The position numbers and the translations under genes are program-made. Below are positions 52,707-60,768 of a stretch of DNA of 64,000 bases, piece after piece. The notes under the pieces were generated by a model. It was not told the DNA's origin and made no database searches. It was given only the letters and a program-made list of their open reading frames with translations. The stretch's first letter is position 1, and each line of letters begins with the position of its first letter. The DNA is from Saccharibacillus soli (lineage in GTDB: Bacteria; Bacillota; Bacilli; Paenibacillales; Paenibacillaceae), in contig NIOB01000001.1 in NCBI GenBank assembly GCA_002189105.1, forward strand, positions 1,364,001-1,428,000, written 5' to 3'.

Positions 52707-54146
52707 TTATGCCAGCGTAAATGAGGCGAGGCTTGGACCGCCGCTGCCCACGTAGGTCAAATACAGCGCCTGCACACCATCGGGGATAACAATCTCCGCT
52801 TGGGATTCCACCCAGACATTGGTTGAAGATACCGGGATGCTGCCCAGAGCTGGGCCGTCCCAGGAGATTTTCACTTCAAAAGCCCCCTTGCAGTATCCGC
52901 GGGTCTTGATCTTCACCCGGCGGATACCCTCGCAGTGAAAATATTTGAAGCCTGCTGTCGAGGTCTCGGTCATATTGGCAATATAGCCCACCTCCTCATC
53001 CCCATCCCGGCCATCCTGCGTGATCTTGGGGAATCGCGCGTCCATCCATGCGCCTTCGGGACCAAATCCGCCCGTGTACATGGCATCTTCACGACGGAAC
53101 AGATGACAGGCGAGGTACGCCGGATATTCGCCGCGTCCTTCAAGAGGGCCGCCGTTTGGCCCGCTTGTGGTAATCTCGACCTGAGGAATCGTGCCGTCGG
53201 CAGCAAATTCGATGGGTTCCAGGCAGCCCTGGCGGCAGAACGCGGTTCCATTCGTATGGCGATGATAGAAGATATACCAATCATCCGCAATCTCGACCAG
53301 ACTGCCGTGGTTATTGCCACCGTAATAAATGGGCTTCTCTGCCGGCTTGTAAGTATCGATATGCAGATCGCAGTTGCTGACGATCACGCCGCCGTATGTA
53401 AAGTCACGGGTAGGATGAACGCTGGTGGCATAACACAGCTCGTGCATGGAGATCGAAGAATAGATTAAATAATACAGATCGCCCCGTTTACGGATAGACG
53501 GCGCCTCAAAAAATTCATAGCCTTCAAATCCACTGCCTGCACTATACGGTTCGCTGGGCAGTACAAAATTGGGTTCTTCGAGAATCGTCAGCATATCCGG
53601 GCCTAACACTGTTGCCATCGCACCATGGCGGGAACGGTCGCCTCTTGCGCAGAACCCGGTATACAGATAAGTGCGGTCGCCTTCCGTCAATACGCCCGGA
53701 TCGAACTGCGGCTCGTCGCCTTCACGCTGTCCCAGTCTTCCACCTTGGGCATCCTGCACATAACCGTAAAACTCAAACTTTCCACCTGGTGTGTCACTGA
53801 CCGCAACGGACACTACCGATACTTTGTCCAGCACATAATATAGATAATAGCGGCCGTCCGGCCCCACCGTCACATCCGGTGCATACAGACACATGCGGCC
53901 GTCCGGATCAAGTGGATCATCCGTGCTGCGGTAAATGACACCTTCACAGCGCCAGTCACTCAGGTCATGCTCGGGTGCCGACCAGCACACATAATCGTTT
54001 AAGCAGAAGACATGTCCGTTAAATCGGTCATGCGAACCATAGACGTAGACGCGGCCTTCAAATACATACGGTTCGCCATCGGGGACGTATTCCCAGGAAG
54101 GCAGGTACGGGTTGAATCCTTGCTTTTTCGCCATGTTTTCGTTCAT
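52707..54146 (-). CDS. GH43 glycosidase with C-terminal CBM6-like module
   Basis: A 479-residue cytoplasmic GH43 enzyme. The propeller contains D23 (VPDGEPYVFE), the aspartate of FDPGVL and the acid glutamate of FFEAPSIRK. Residues after about 345 form a beta-sandwich resembling CBM6 (GFKYFHCEGI, SSTNVWVESQAEIVIP). Likely substrates are arabino- or xylo-oligosaccharides. The start is uncertain between ATG 54146 and ATG 54134 because the ribosome site is weak. It is monocistronic, with a cre-like site upstream and its own terminator. Confidence 0.9.
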   Translation of the reverse strand: MNENMAKKQGFNPYLPSWEYVPDGEPYVFEGRVYVYGSHDRFNGHVFCLNDYVCWSAPEHDLSDWRCEGVIYRSTDDPLDPDGRMCLYAPDVTVGPDGRYYLYYVLDKVSVVSVAVSDTPGGKFEFYGYVQDAQGGRLGQREGDEPQFDPGVLTEGDRTYLYTGFCARGDRSRHGAMATVLGPDMLTILEEPNFVLPSEPYSAGSGFEGYEFFEAPSIRKRGDLYYLIYSSISMHELCYATSVHPTRDFTYGGVIVSNCDLHIDTYKPAEKPIYYGGNNHGSLVEIADDWYIFYHRHTNGTAFCRQGCLEPIEFAADGTIPQVEITTSGPNGGPLEGRGEYPAYLACHLFRREDAMYTGGFGPEGAWMDARFPKITQDGRDGDEEVGYIANMTETSTAGFKYFHCEGIRRVKIKTRGYCKGAFEVKISWDGPALGSIPVSSTNVWVESQAEIVIPDGVQALYLTYVGSGGPSLASFTLA

Positions 54147-54185
54147 CCTATTCTGTGTGGAGTGATTTCAGAAACGGCCTTATGC

Positions 54186-54200
54186 AGGAAACGCTTTCAA
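54186..54200 (-). promoter_or_regulatory. cre-like site upstream of GH43-CBM6
   Basis: The minus-strand TTGAAAGCGTTTCCT has the AAAGCGTTT core and two mismatches to the cre consensus. It ends 40 bp upstream of the start. The rest of the 325-bp gap 54147-54471 holds only the dapA terminator and short degenerate repeats. Confidence 0.4.
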
Positions 54201-54361
54201 TCCAAGGTGTGCAAGCGACCTCTCCTTCATCCGTGCGTGTAGGGTTGTACGGACAACCGCAGTCCCGCTCCCTTTTCACATTCAAAGAATAAGGAGGTTT
54301 CAACGCGTCTGTCAACCCAATTCTGCCAAAGCCGCGCATTGTTCATCAGATGCACACTACG

Positions 54362-54409
54362 AAAAAAGGCATCAAACCCTGGAATTCCCCCAGAAATTTG
54401 ATGCCTTTT
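54362..54409 (-). terminator. terminator of the dapA-type gene
   Basis: AAAAGGCATCAAA (54364-54376) and TTTGATGCCTTTT (54397-54409) pair perfectly over 13 bp, with an inner CTGG/CCAG pairing and a T-run on the minus-strand exit side. Confidence 0.85.
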
Positions 54410-54471
54410 GCGATGCCTTGATTGCCTTTTAAAAGGTCTTAATTGCCTTTATCGCGGATCGAACTCCCTGC

Positions 54472-55371
54472 TTACAGAGCGAGCGCATCTCCAGGCAGCA
54501 CGCCCGTACGAAGCAGTTTCCCACGCAGTTCTTCCCCGATCTCCACCATTGGCAGACGAAGCGTACCGTGAGCGATCTGCCCCATCTCGGACAGCAGCCA
54601 TTTGACCGGAGCCGGATTCGGCTCCTCAAACATCAGCTGCACCAACGGCAGCAGCGTCTCGAATTCGGCATACGCTTCGTCGAAGCGTCCTGCGCGGAAA
54701 TTCCGATAAATGTTCAAAAATTCCTGAGCGCGTACATGAGCCGACACCAGCATGCCCCCTGCTGCTCCCGCTTCCAGCGCCTCAAGCAGACTGGAGTCGT
54801 CTCCGCACAGGACGGGCTTGGACGGGCCATAATCGAGCAGCGACTTGAGCAGGTCGCAGCTGCCCGAGCAGTCTTTTAACCCGGCAATATGCTCCATCTG
54901 CATAATCTCGCGTACCGTATCGACTTCCATGCGTACTCCGGTGCGACCCGGAATCTCATACACGATCACCGGCAGACCGACCTCGGCAATCTTCCGAAAA
55001 TGCTCAATAATCCCGCGCTGTGAAGGTCTGTTGTAGTAAGGAACAACCGCCAGCACGGCATCTGCACCCAGCTTGCCCGCAAGCTCCGTCTTCTTGACCG
55101 AAGCGCGTGTATCGTTCGTACCCGTTCCAAGCACCAGCGGAATCTCCGCAGCTCCGATGGCGGACTTGGCGGCAGCAGACAGCAGGCTTAGTTCTTCAGC
55201 GTTCACGGTTGGCGACTCGCCAGTCGTCCCATTGACGACCAATCCATGAATCCCTTGGGCAACCAGCGACGACGACAGCTTGTGGAACGATTCCAGATCA
55301 AGCTCCCCTCCAGGCAGGAAAGGCGTTACGACAGGCAGATAAATACCGTGCAGCTGTTGTTCGGTTAACAT
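54472..55371 (-). CDS. dapA: 4-hydroxy-tetrahydrodipicolinate synthase (DapA family)
   Basis: A 299-residue TIM barrel. The Schiff-base lysine is K166 (GLKDCSG); GTTGESPT, PYYNRPSQ and YEIPGRTG supply the threonine, tyrosine and arginine of DapA, and NPAPVKW is typical of the true synthase. It condenses pyruvate with aspartate semialdehyde in lysine and diaminopimelate synthesis. Keeping the GRTG arginine argues against a keto-deoxy-sugar aldolase. AGGAGG-like GGGAGGA precedes the ATG. It stands alone, divergent from a LysR regulator, rather than in an asd-dap operon, so it may be a second copy. Confidence 0.85.
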   Translation of the reverse strand: MLTEQQLHGIYLPVVTPFLPGGELDLESFHKLSSSLVAQGIHGLVVNGTTGESPTVNAEELSLLSAAAKSAIGAAEIPLVLGTGTNDTRASVKKTELAGKLGADAVLAVVPYYNRPSQRGIIEHFRKIAEVGLPVIVYEIPGRTGVRMEVDTVREIMQMEHIAGLKDCSGSCDLLKSLLDYGPSKPVLCGDDSSLLEALEAGAAGGMLVSAHVRAQEFLNIYRNFRAGRFDEAYAEFETLLPLVQLMFEEPNPAPVKWLLSEMGQIAHGTLRLPMVEIGEELRGKLLRTGVLPGDALAL

Positions 55372-55445
55372 AGGATGTCCTCCCAGCAGACTTTTGTTGG
55401 CTTTACTTTATCATGGAAAATCCCATCAGTGTTAGCTATAATAAA

Positions 55446-55460
55446 TGATACAAAGTATCA
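55446..55460. promoter_or_regulatory. palindromic LysR operator candidate
   Basis: TGATAC-AAA-GTATCA is a perfect interrupted palindrome containing T-N11-A. It lies between the divergent dapA-type and LysR genes, just after a TATAAT hexamer (55437-55442) that could serve the LysR gene. Confidence 0.55.
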
Positions 55461-55507
55461 AAGTTTTTGATGGATTGAAAAATAACGTTAAGCCGGGAGC
55501 GAAAACG

Positions 55508-56440
55508 ATGGAATTGACCTATCTCCGCACGTTTCGGGAAGTCGCACGCAGGCAAAGTTTCACCCGTGCCGCTGAAGAACTGGGCTATGCCCAATCCAGT
55601 GTGACCATGCAGATGCAGAAGCTGGAGCGCGAATATGGCGTCGCCCTTTTTGAACGTTACGGTCGGCAGCTGCGGCTGACCCCGCCCGGCGAAGCGCTGC
55701 TCAAACTCGCTGTGCAGATGCTGGAACTCTACGATGAATCGAAGGAAGCGATCGGCAAGCAGCTTGATGGCGCCGTCACCATCGGTACAATCGACTCGCT
55801 GGCCGCTTATTATCTGCCACCTTATCTCCAGCAGCTTCGTTCCAGGCATCCCGGCATCGGCATCCAGATGATGCCCGACAGCGAAAGCAATCTGGTCACG
55901 AAGCTCAAAGAAGGGGAATATGATCTGGCGCTGCTGCTTGACCGCAAGCCTGCCGATCCTGCGCTGCGCTGCATCACCATTCGTGAGGAGCCGCTGGTGC
56001 TGGTCGCTCCGCCCGGACATCCGCTCACCCAGGGCAGCGCAGCGGAAAGCCTGCCGATTGCCGATCTAAGCGGCTGCGAGCTAATCGTCTCCGAAGGCAG
56101 CTGCCTGTACCGCAGCACCTTCGAGAAAGTGCTGCGCGAACATCACGTTGCCTACCGCATCGGCTTCGAGCTGGGCAGTCTTGAGGCCATCAAGCACTGC
56201 GTGATGAATGGTCTCGGCATCGCACTTCTTCCCCAAATTGCGGTAGAAGAAGAATTGAAGCGCGGCAGTCTGGCCGCGATCCCCTTTGAACACCCCGATC
56301 TGAAGTTCCATCTTCAGCTTCTGCTGCATCCCAAGAAGTGGATGTCACAGATGCTGCTGACCTTGATCGGACTGATGACCGGGGAAGAGGCGGAGCAGGT
56401 ACATGAGCGGTTGAACCGTATGGATGCCGCGAGTTCCTGA
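55508..56440 (+). CDS. LysR-family transcriptional regulator
   Basis: A 310-residue regulator with N-terminal helix-turn-helix (FREVARRQSFTRAAEELGY, SSVTMQMQKLE) and effector domain (VTIGTIDSLAAYYLPPYL). The ATG at 55508 follows GGGAGCG; the upstream open frame would cover the operator. Its divergence from the dapA-type gene suggests control of that gene and itself. It shares a bidirectional terminator with the convergent kinase. Confidence 0.93.
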   Translation: MELTYLRTFREVARRQSFTRAAEELGYAQSSVTMQMQKLEREYGVALFERYGRQLRLTPPGEALLKLAVQMLELYDESKEAIGKQLDGAVTIGTIDSLAAYYLPPYLQQLRSRHPGIGIQMMPDSESNLVTKLKEGEYDLALLLDRKPADPALRCITIREEPLVLVAPPGHPLTQGSAAESLPIADLSGCELIVSEGSCLYRSTFEKVLREHHVAYRIGFELGSLEAIKHCVMNGLGIALLPQIAVEEELKRGSLAAIPFEHPDLKFHLQLLLHPKKWMSQMLLTLIGLMTGEEAEQVHERLNRMDAASS

Positions 56441-56481
56441 CTTTATGGTGCAGTGTCTACATTCGGTCGATTATCAGAAAG

Positions 56482-56511
56482 AAGCGTTCCCCTCAAGAGA
56501 AGGGAACGCTT
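56482..56511. terminator. bidirectional terminator between LysR and kinase genes
   Basis: AAGCGTTCCC and GGGAACGCTT form a perfect 10-bp stem with a 10-nt loop, followed by TTTCGTTT on the plus strand and AA-rich DNA before it. Confidence 0.85.
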
Positions 56512-56516
56512 TTCGT

Positions 56517-58778
56517 TTACGCTTTTGGCCACTTGATAATCGCTTTGAACAGGTCGCCGTCCACCTCAATTGTGAAAGTCCCATTTTGGATCTCAACCAG
56601 ACTTTTCACAATCGCCAATCCCAATCCGGAACCTTCTGTATGCCGTGATTGATCGCCGCGTACGAACCGCTCGGTAATCTCAGCCGTATCAAAATCCAGC
56701 TCCTTTTCCGAAATATTTTTGAACGTCACTCTTACGTCCTGCTCAGTATCGTCCACTTCAATGTACGCACGGGAGCCAGGCATGGAATATTTCGCCATGT
56801 TCAGATACAGGTTCTCGAACACGCGGAATGTCTTTTCACTGTCAAGCGGAAGGAAGACCTTATGCGCGGGCAGCATAAACCGTAGTTGTAAACCCGACTT
56901 GTCTATTTCCGCCTGCAATTCCACATGCGCCTGCTGAAGCAGCTCTACCACATCCACCTGAATCGGCGTGAAGGCCGTATTTCCACTGGAAGCCTGAGTG
57001 TATTCAAACAGATCCTCCACCAGACGATTAAGACGTTGGGATTTGGTGGCCAGCACAGCGATATAAGTATTCCGCTCCTCGTCGGTGATCTGGGGCTGCT
57101 GAAGCAGATTGATATAGGTCGATAATGCAGTGAGCGGCGTCTTGAGATCATGAGATACATTTGTGATTAGCTCGCTTTTCATGCGCTGACTTTTTGACTC
57201 TTCTTCGACAGCTTGTTTGACCTTTTCACGTACACGCTGAAGCTCTTGTTTGAGTGGTTCAAATACCTGCACATCTTCAGCCCATTCCAGTTCCAAACTG
57301 CCTTCAGCCATACTTTGCACAGCTGCATGCAGCTGACCATAAGCTCGTTGTAGACGATCTTTGGTCATCTTGGCTTTGATGAATAATACGATCCCGTATA
57401 AAAGCAGCAGCGCAAGAGCATAATAGCCGATATAGACGGCAAGTAAAATGAGGATCGTCATCAAGGCAAAGTGAAAGACGGCCATTTTGATTAGAAAATG
57501 ATCCGAACGATCGGCGGGGTCAAATGTATGTACCCAAGCGATACTCTGCCTTAGGCTTTTCTTCGTCCAGTTTACGGCTCTAATCGCCCAACTTCGACGC
57601 TGAATCGAAGCGCTGAAACCTTCCTGCACAGCTTCGGTCAACACCTTCGCCAGTCCAAACCAGAATCCCAACAGCACAAGCCAGACCAACCAAGCATAGA
57701 GAGAAGGCAAGAGTGTTGATATTCCCGCTTCACTCTGAGCAATATGATAAGACCAGCCCGCGAACATTCTGTATCCCACCAAGGGCAATAGTACACCGGC
57801 CAGCCAAAACTCAAGAGGCAATCGGGGTAAAGTCTCTGACCCGGTAACGCTTACTTGATTATCCTGCAAAACTCGCTGCCGATTGCGCCGGAATTCTCGT
57901 GCTGCCCAGATGCCAAGCAAGGCGGCAGCGCCTGCTGCGCTCAGCCATATGGTTCCCAGCCCCGATGTCGCAAAAGCGTTCATCTCACTCCGTTCATAGC
58001 TTCCAGGGTCAGCATACGTTTCCCTTGGAAGTCCATAAAAAATTGTGAAATCAGCGGGATTCTGAATGCTCATTAGAGCAGGCCGCAGATCAAATGGGCC
58101 TTGCAAAGCGGAAGTCATTTCTTCCATACGCTCATAAAAAGTCGTTCGTTTGAGATGATCGCGCATTATTTTTTCTTTCCATTTTTCTTCCATACCATAC
58201 CAGGCTGGAATAGTCATCGTTCCATCAGACTTATAGCGGATCACTGCGTAAAAAGCAAACTGGCTCATCAACTGCTTGTCCCCAATCATTGAAGAGGCCG
58301 CAAACTGATCCAGGTGCTTCAAACTGTTTGTAGACATTTCTTGGGAAGGGTGATAATAGACCATATACTCCATTCCGTACCGCCCGACCGTAGCGTAAGG
58401 GCCATCGCTGATAAAACTTCCTTCCCAGCTTGAAATCATTTTGTTGAATTTTTTTTGGAAGTCTTTATCCTTGGCCTGCTGCGCAGGGTCGCTGCTCTCG
58501 TTCATGTTTTGGAGATAGAGATCGGAAGGTTGCGCCGTGTTGCCATGTTCTCTCCAGTAGAGAAGGGGTAGAGCGTAGTTTCCCTTGCTGAGTTCGTCTA
58601 TAAGAACCTCTCGTTGCTTACCTGTCATATTCAATTCATTGTGTTCCTGCTTAACTACTACGAGAGCGTTCTTCAGCAGAAAAGGATAACAGAATGCTAC
58701 GATAGCAGCAATCGTCGCAATGCCTAGACCAAAGAAGGCTCGAAGTGCCGATCGTTTGAATCGATTATTGTTTTTCAA
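56517..58778 (-). CDS. large sensor histidine kinase
   Basis: A 753-residue kinase, larger than typical OmpR-partner kinases. A first helix (about 13-36) precedes an extracellular region of roughly 235 residues, followed by a membrane block of five or six helices up to about residue 465. The kinase core has H543 (NVSHDLKTPLTAL) and an ATPase with a modified N-box (NLYLNMAKYS) and GSGLGLAIVKS. The start is TTG at 58778, overlapping the regulator by 14 bp with GTGGGG upstream. Sensing domain family and signal are unknown. Confidence 0.9.
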   Translation of the reverse strand: MKNNNRFKRSALRAFFGLGIATIAAIVAFCYPFLLKNALVVVKQEHNELNMTGKQREVLIDELSKGNYALPLLYWREHGNTAQPSDLYLQNMNESSDPAQQAKDKDFQKKFNKMISSWEGSFISDGPYATVGRYGMEYMVYYHPSQEMSTNSLKHLDQFAASSMIGDKQLMSQFAFYAVIRYKSDGTMTIPAWYGMEEKWKEKIMRDHLKRTTFYERMEEMTSALQGPFDLRPALMSIQNPADFTIFYGLPRETYADPGSYERSEMNAFATSGLGTIWLSAAGAAALLGIWAAREFRRNRQRVLQDNQVSVTGSETLPRLPLEFWLAGVLLPLVGYRMFAGWSYHIAQSEAGISTLLPSLYAWLVWLVLLGFWFGLAKVLTEAVQEGFSASIQRRSWAIRAVNWTKKSLRQSIAWVHTFDPADRSDHFLIKMAVFHFALMTILILLAVYIGYYALALLLLYGIVLFIKAKMTKDRLQRAYGQLHAAVQSMAEGSLELEWAEDVQVFEPLKQELQRVREKVKQAVEEESKSQRMKSELITNVSHDLKTPLTALSTYINLLQQPQITDEERNTYIAVLATKSQRLNRLVEDLFEYTQASSGNTAFTPIQVDVVELLQQAHVELQAEIDKSGLQLRFMLPAHKVFLPLDSEKTFRVFENLYLNMAKYSMPGSRAYIEVDDTEQDVRVTFKNISEKELDFDTAEITERFVRGDQSRHTEGSGLGLAIVKSLVEIQNGTFTIEVDGDLFKAIIKWPKA

Positions 58779-59466
58779 TCTTATACCCCACTCCCCATAC
58801 GACTTTCAGATACTTCGGATTCTTGGGATTGATCTCGATCTTTTCCCGAATATTGCGAATATGTACCATGACGGTCTCCGTGGCGACGGCCCGGTCATTC
58901 CAGAGTCGTTCATAGATCTCATCTGCCGAAAAGACGCGCCCTGGATGGCGGATCAGCAGATGCAGAATCTTGAATTCCATGGGCGTTAACCGTACGGGCA
59001 CCTCATCTACCCACACTTCCACCGTTTCTTCGTCCAGCTCCAATCCTCCGACAGAAAATCGACCCGACTTCGTCTCCTGCGACGAGATCACGGAGAGATA
59101 ACGTGCGTACCGCCGGATCTGCGAATTGACCCGGGCCAGCAGCTCCATCGGCGCAAAAGGCTTGGCGATGTAATCGTCCCCACCGATATTCAGCCCGGCT
59201 ACCTTGTCGATCTCTTCCGATTTGGCACTCAGGAAAATGACCGGAAAATCGTACTTCTCCCTCAACTTCATGGTCATGGAAATACCGTCCATACGCGGCA
59301 TCATCACATCCACGACTGCCAGATGCACCTCCCCCTTCTCAAGCTGCTTCAGTCCATCCACCCCGTCAGCGGCTTGCAGCACTTCATACCCCTGGTTGCG
59401 CAAATAGATGCTTACGCCTTCCAGAATTTCCTTATCATCCTCTACGACCAAAACTCGATACGCCAT
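58765..59466 (-). CDS. OmpR-family response regulator
   Basis: A 233-residue regulator with receiver D53 (VVDVMMPRMD), Lys of AKPF, and C-terminal winged helix (LTPMEFKILHLLIRHPG, VWGVGYKI). It is co-transcribed and overlaps its kinase. GGAGGAAGG precedes the ATG. Direct repeats 100-125 bp upstream (59570-59589) suggest autoregulation. Confidence 0.95.
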   Translation of the reverse strand: MAYRVLVVEDDKEILEGVSIYLRNQGYEVLQAADGVDGLKQLEKGEVHLAVVDVMMPRMDGISMTMKLREKYDFPVIFLSAKSEEIDKVAGLNIGGDDYIAKPFAPMELLARVNSQIRRYARYLSVISSQETKSGRFSVGGLELDEETVEVWVDEVPVRLTPMEFKILHLLIRHPGRVFSADEIYERLWNDRAVATETVMVHIRNIREKIEINPKNPKYLKVVWGVGYKIEKQ

Positions 59467-59569
59467 AACAATGCCCTTCCTCCGTTTCCAACCTTGATCG
59501 ATTTATGTCCTTCACTCAGGGGATACTTGTAGGATAAATCACACTTCTAAATGAACACCCCAGAAAAAA

Positions 59570-59589
59570 CGAAAGAAATTCGAAAGAAA
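59570..59589 (-). promoter_or_regulatory. 11-bp-spaced direct repeats upstream of the response regulator
   Basis: CGAAAGAAA occurs at 59570-59578 and 59581-59589 (TTTCTTTCG twice on the minus strand), one helical turn apart, as in OmpR/PhoB-type binding sites. Confidence 0.45.
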
Positions 59590-59678
59590 CTTCACACCGA
59601 TCGATTCACATAGAACCATTCACATCATGTCTATTTTACGGTAGTAAGCTCCACATCCAGTTTATCATTCCGCACACC

Positions 59679-59705
59679 AAAAAACCGGGATCTAAGGATA
59701 CCCGG
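59679..59705 (-). terminator. terminator of the EAL / CBS-GGDEF operon
   Basis: CCGGG (59685-59689) and CCCGG (59701-59705) with inner GAT/ATC pairing form a hairpin, followed on the minus strand by TTTTTT. Confidence 0.7.
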
Positions 59706-59751
59706 CTGTATACGATATGCTCCTGCGTTATTCCTATCTGGCCTGAATCCA

Positions 59752-60717
59752 TTATCTGCCCATACACGCTGCCGTCTGCCCATCCGCGAAAACGATGCTG
59801 CCCTGTACGGCTTTACAGCGTTTCTTGATTCGAGCCGACTCCTCGACCACTTCATCAATCGTCTCATAATGCCGACTGCGATTGGTCACGACCGCAATCG
59901 ACAGCGACACCAGCGGAATTAATCCCCGACTGCCGTAACGATTCTCGCCGGCGATCGCTCCGCGTGTTAGATCTTCGCTTCGATAGAAATTCCTCTTCAA
60001 CTGCTCAAATTCACAGATCGCCCGGCTGCTTGCTTCTTCGTAATCATGATGATGCAAGATGGCGATATAATCGTCTCCACCGATATGACCGAAGAATGCG
60101 TCCATCTGTCCAAAAATACCACTCAGCAGATTGGCCGTTGCCTGAAGCAGCAGATCCCCCTGCTTGAATCCATAGCCGTCATTGTACGATTTGAACTGAT
60201 CCAGATCGATATACAGCACACTGAACTTTTCCAGTCCCAGCGTCTGATGCAGCCGATCTTCGATGATCCGGTTGCCGGGCAGTCCGGTTAGGGGATTCAT
60301 GAAGGTCGCCATCTGCGTGCGTACATCTGCCACGGACAGCAGCAGTCTCCTCACCGTGACCGCACCGCGAAGACGTCCCCCGCCGCTCACCAGCACGAGA
60401 TCATATAATTCCTGCTCAGGGCGGTTCATCGCCTGAATACTGACGTCGGTAATCAGCTCCGCTTCATCCACCAGCAGCGGACGGGTATTCGACATCACAC
60501 CCACCGGACGATTCATAAACAGGGTATATCCGTACCGGGTTCCGATCTGCTGATAGAACTGGATACGCATCATGAGCGCAGAGCTTCCGTCTTCACAAGC
60601 AATCGCCAGGCCTTCGAGTTTTGGATTTTTTTTGAACAGATCGTCTACCGCTTCACACTTTGTCTTCGCGTCCACGACCGGAATGTCCTCTGCGATCTCG
60701 CCGATTTGGGTAAGCAA
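59752..60717 (-). CDS. CBS-like plus GGDEF protein (C-terminal half of a normally fused EAL-GGDEF protein)
   Basis: A 321-residue cytoplasmic protein: residues 1-125 resemble a CBS pair (LFKKNPKLEGLAIACEDG, RPLLVDEAELITDVS, GRLRGAVTVRRLL) and residues 135-310 a GGDEF domain with PLTGLPGN and a GGDDY signature. The signature is degenerate and no RxxD inhibitory site is seen, so cyclase activity is doubtful. The start is TTG at 60717 with AAGGGGG 8 bases upstream. It lies 51 bp after the EAL gene in the same reading frame. Confidence 0.85.
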   Translation of the reverse strand: MLTQIGEIAEDIPVVDAKTKCEAVDDLFKKNPKLEGLAIACEDGSSALMMRIQFYQQIGTRYGYTLFMNRPVGVMSNTRPLLVDEAELITDVSIQAMNRPEQELYDLVLVSGGGRLRGAVTVRRLLLSVADVRTQMATFMNPLTGLPGNRIIEDRLHQTLGLEKFSVLYIDLDQFKSYNDGYGFKQGDLLLQATANLLSGIFGQMDAFFGHIGGDDYIAILHHHDYEEASSRAICEFEQLKRNFYRSEDLTRGAIAGENRYGSRGLIPLVSLSIAVVTNRSRHYETIDEVVEESARIKKRCKAVQGSIVFADGQTAACMGR

Positions 60718-60768
60718 ACGCTGCGCCCCCTTTCGATATGGTATATATCATTTGTCAACGGTTTAGCC

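Noticed and set aside
54472-55371. reading the DapA-type protein as the missing keto-deoxy-sugar aldolase of the L-sugar pathway
   Set aside because: The GRTG arginine and NPAPVKW motif are those of true dihydrodipicolinate synthases, and the gene is 11 kb away with its own LysR regulator.
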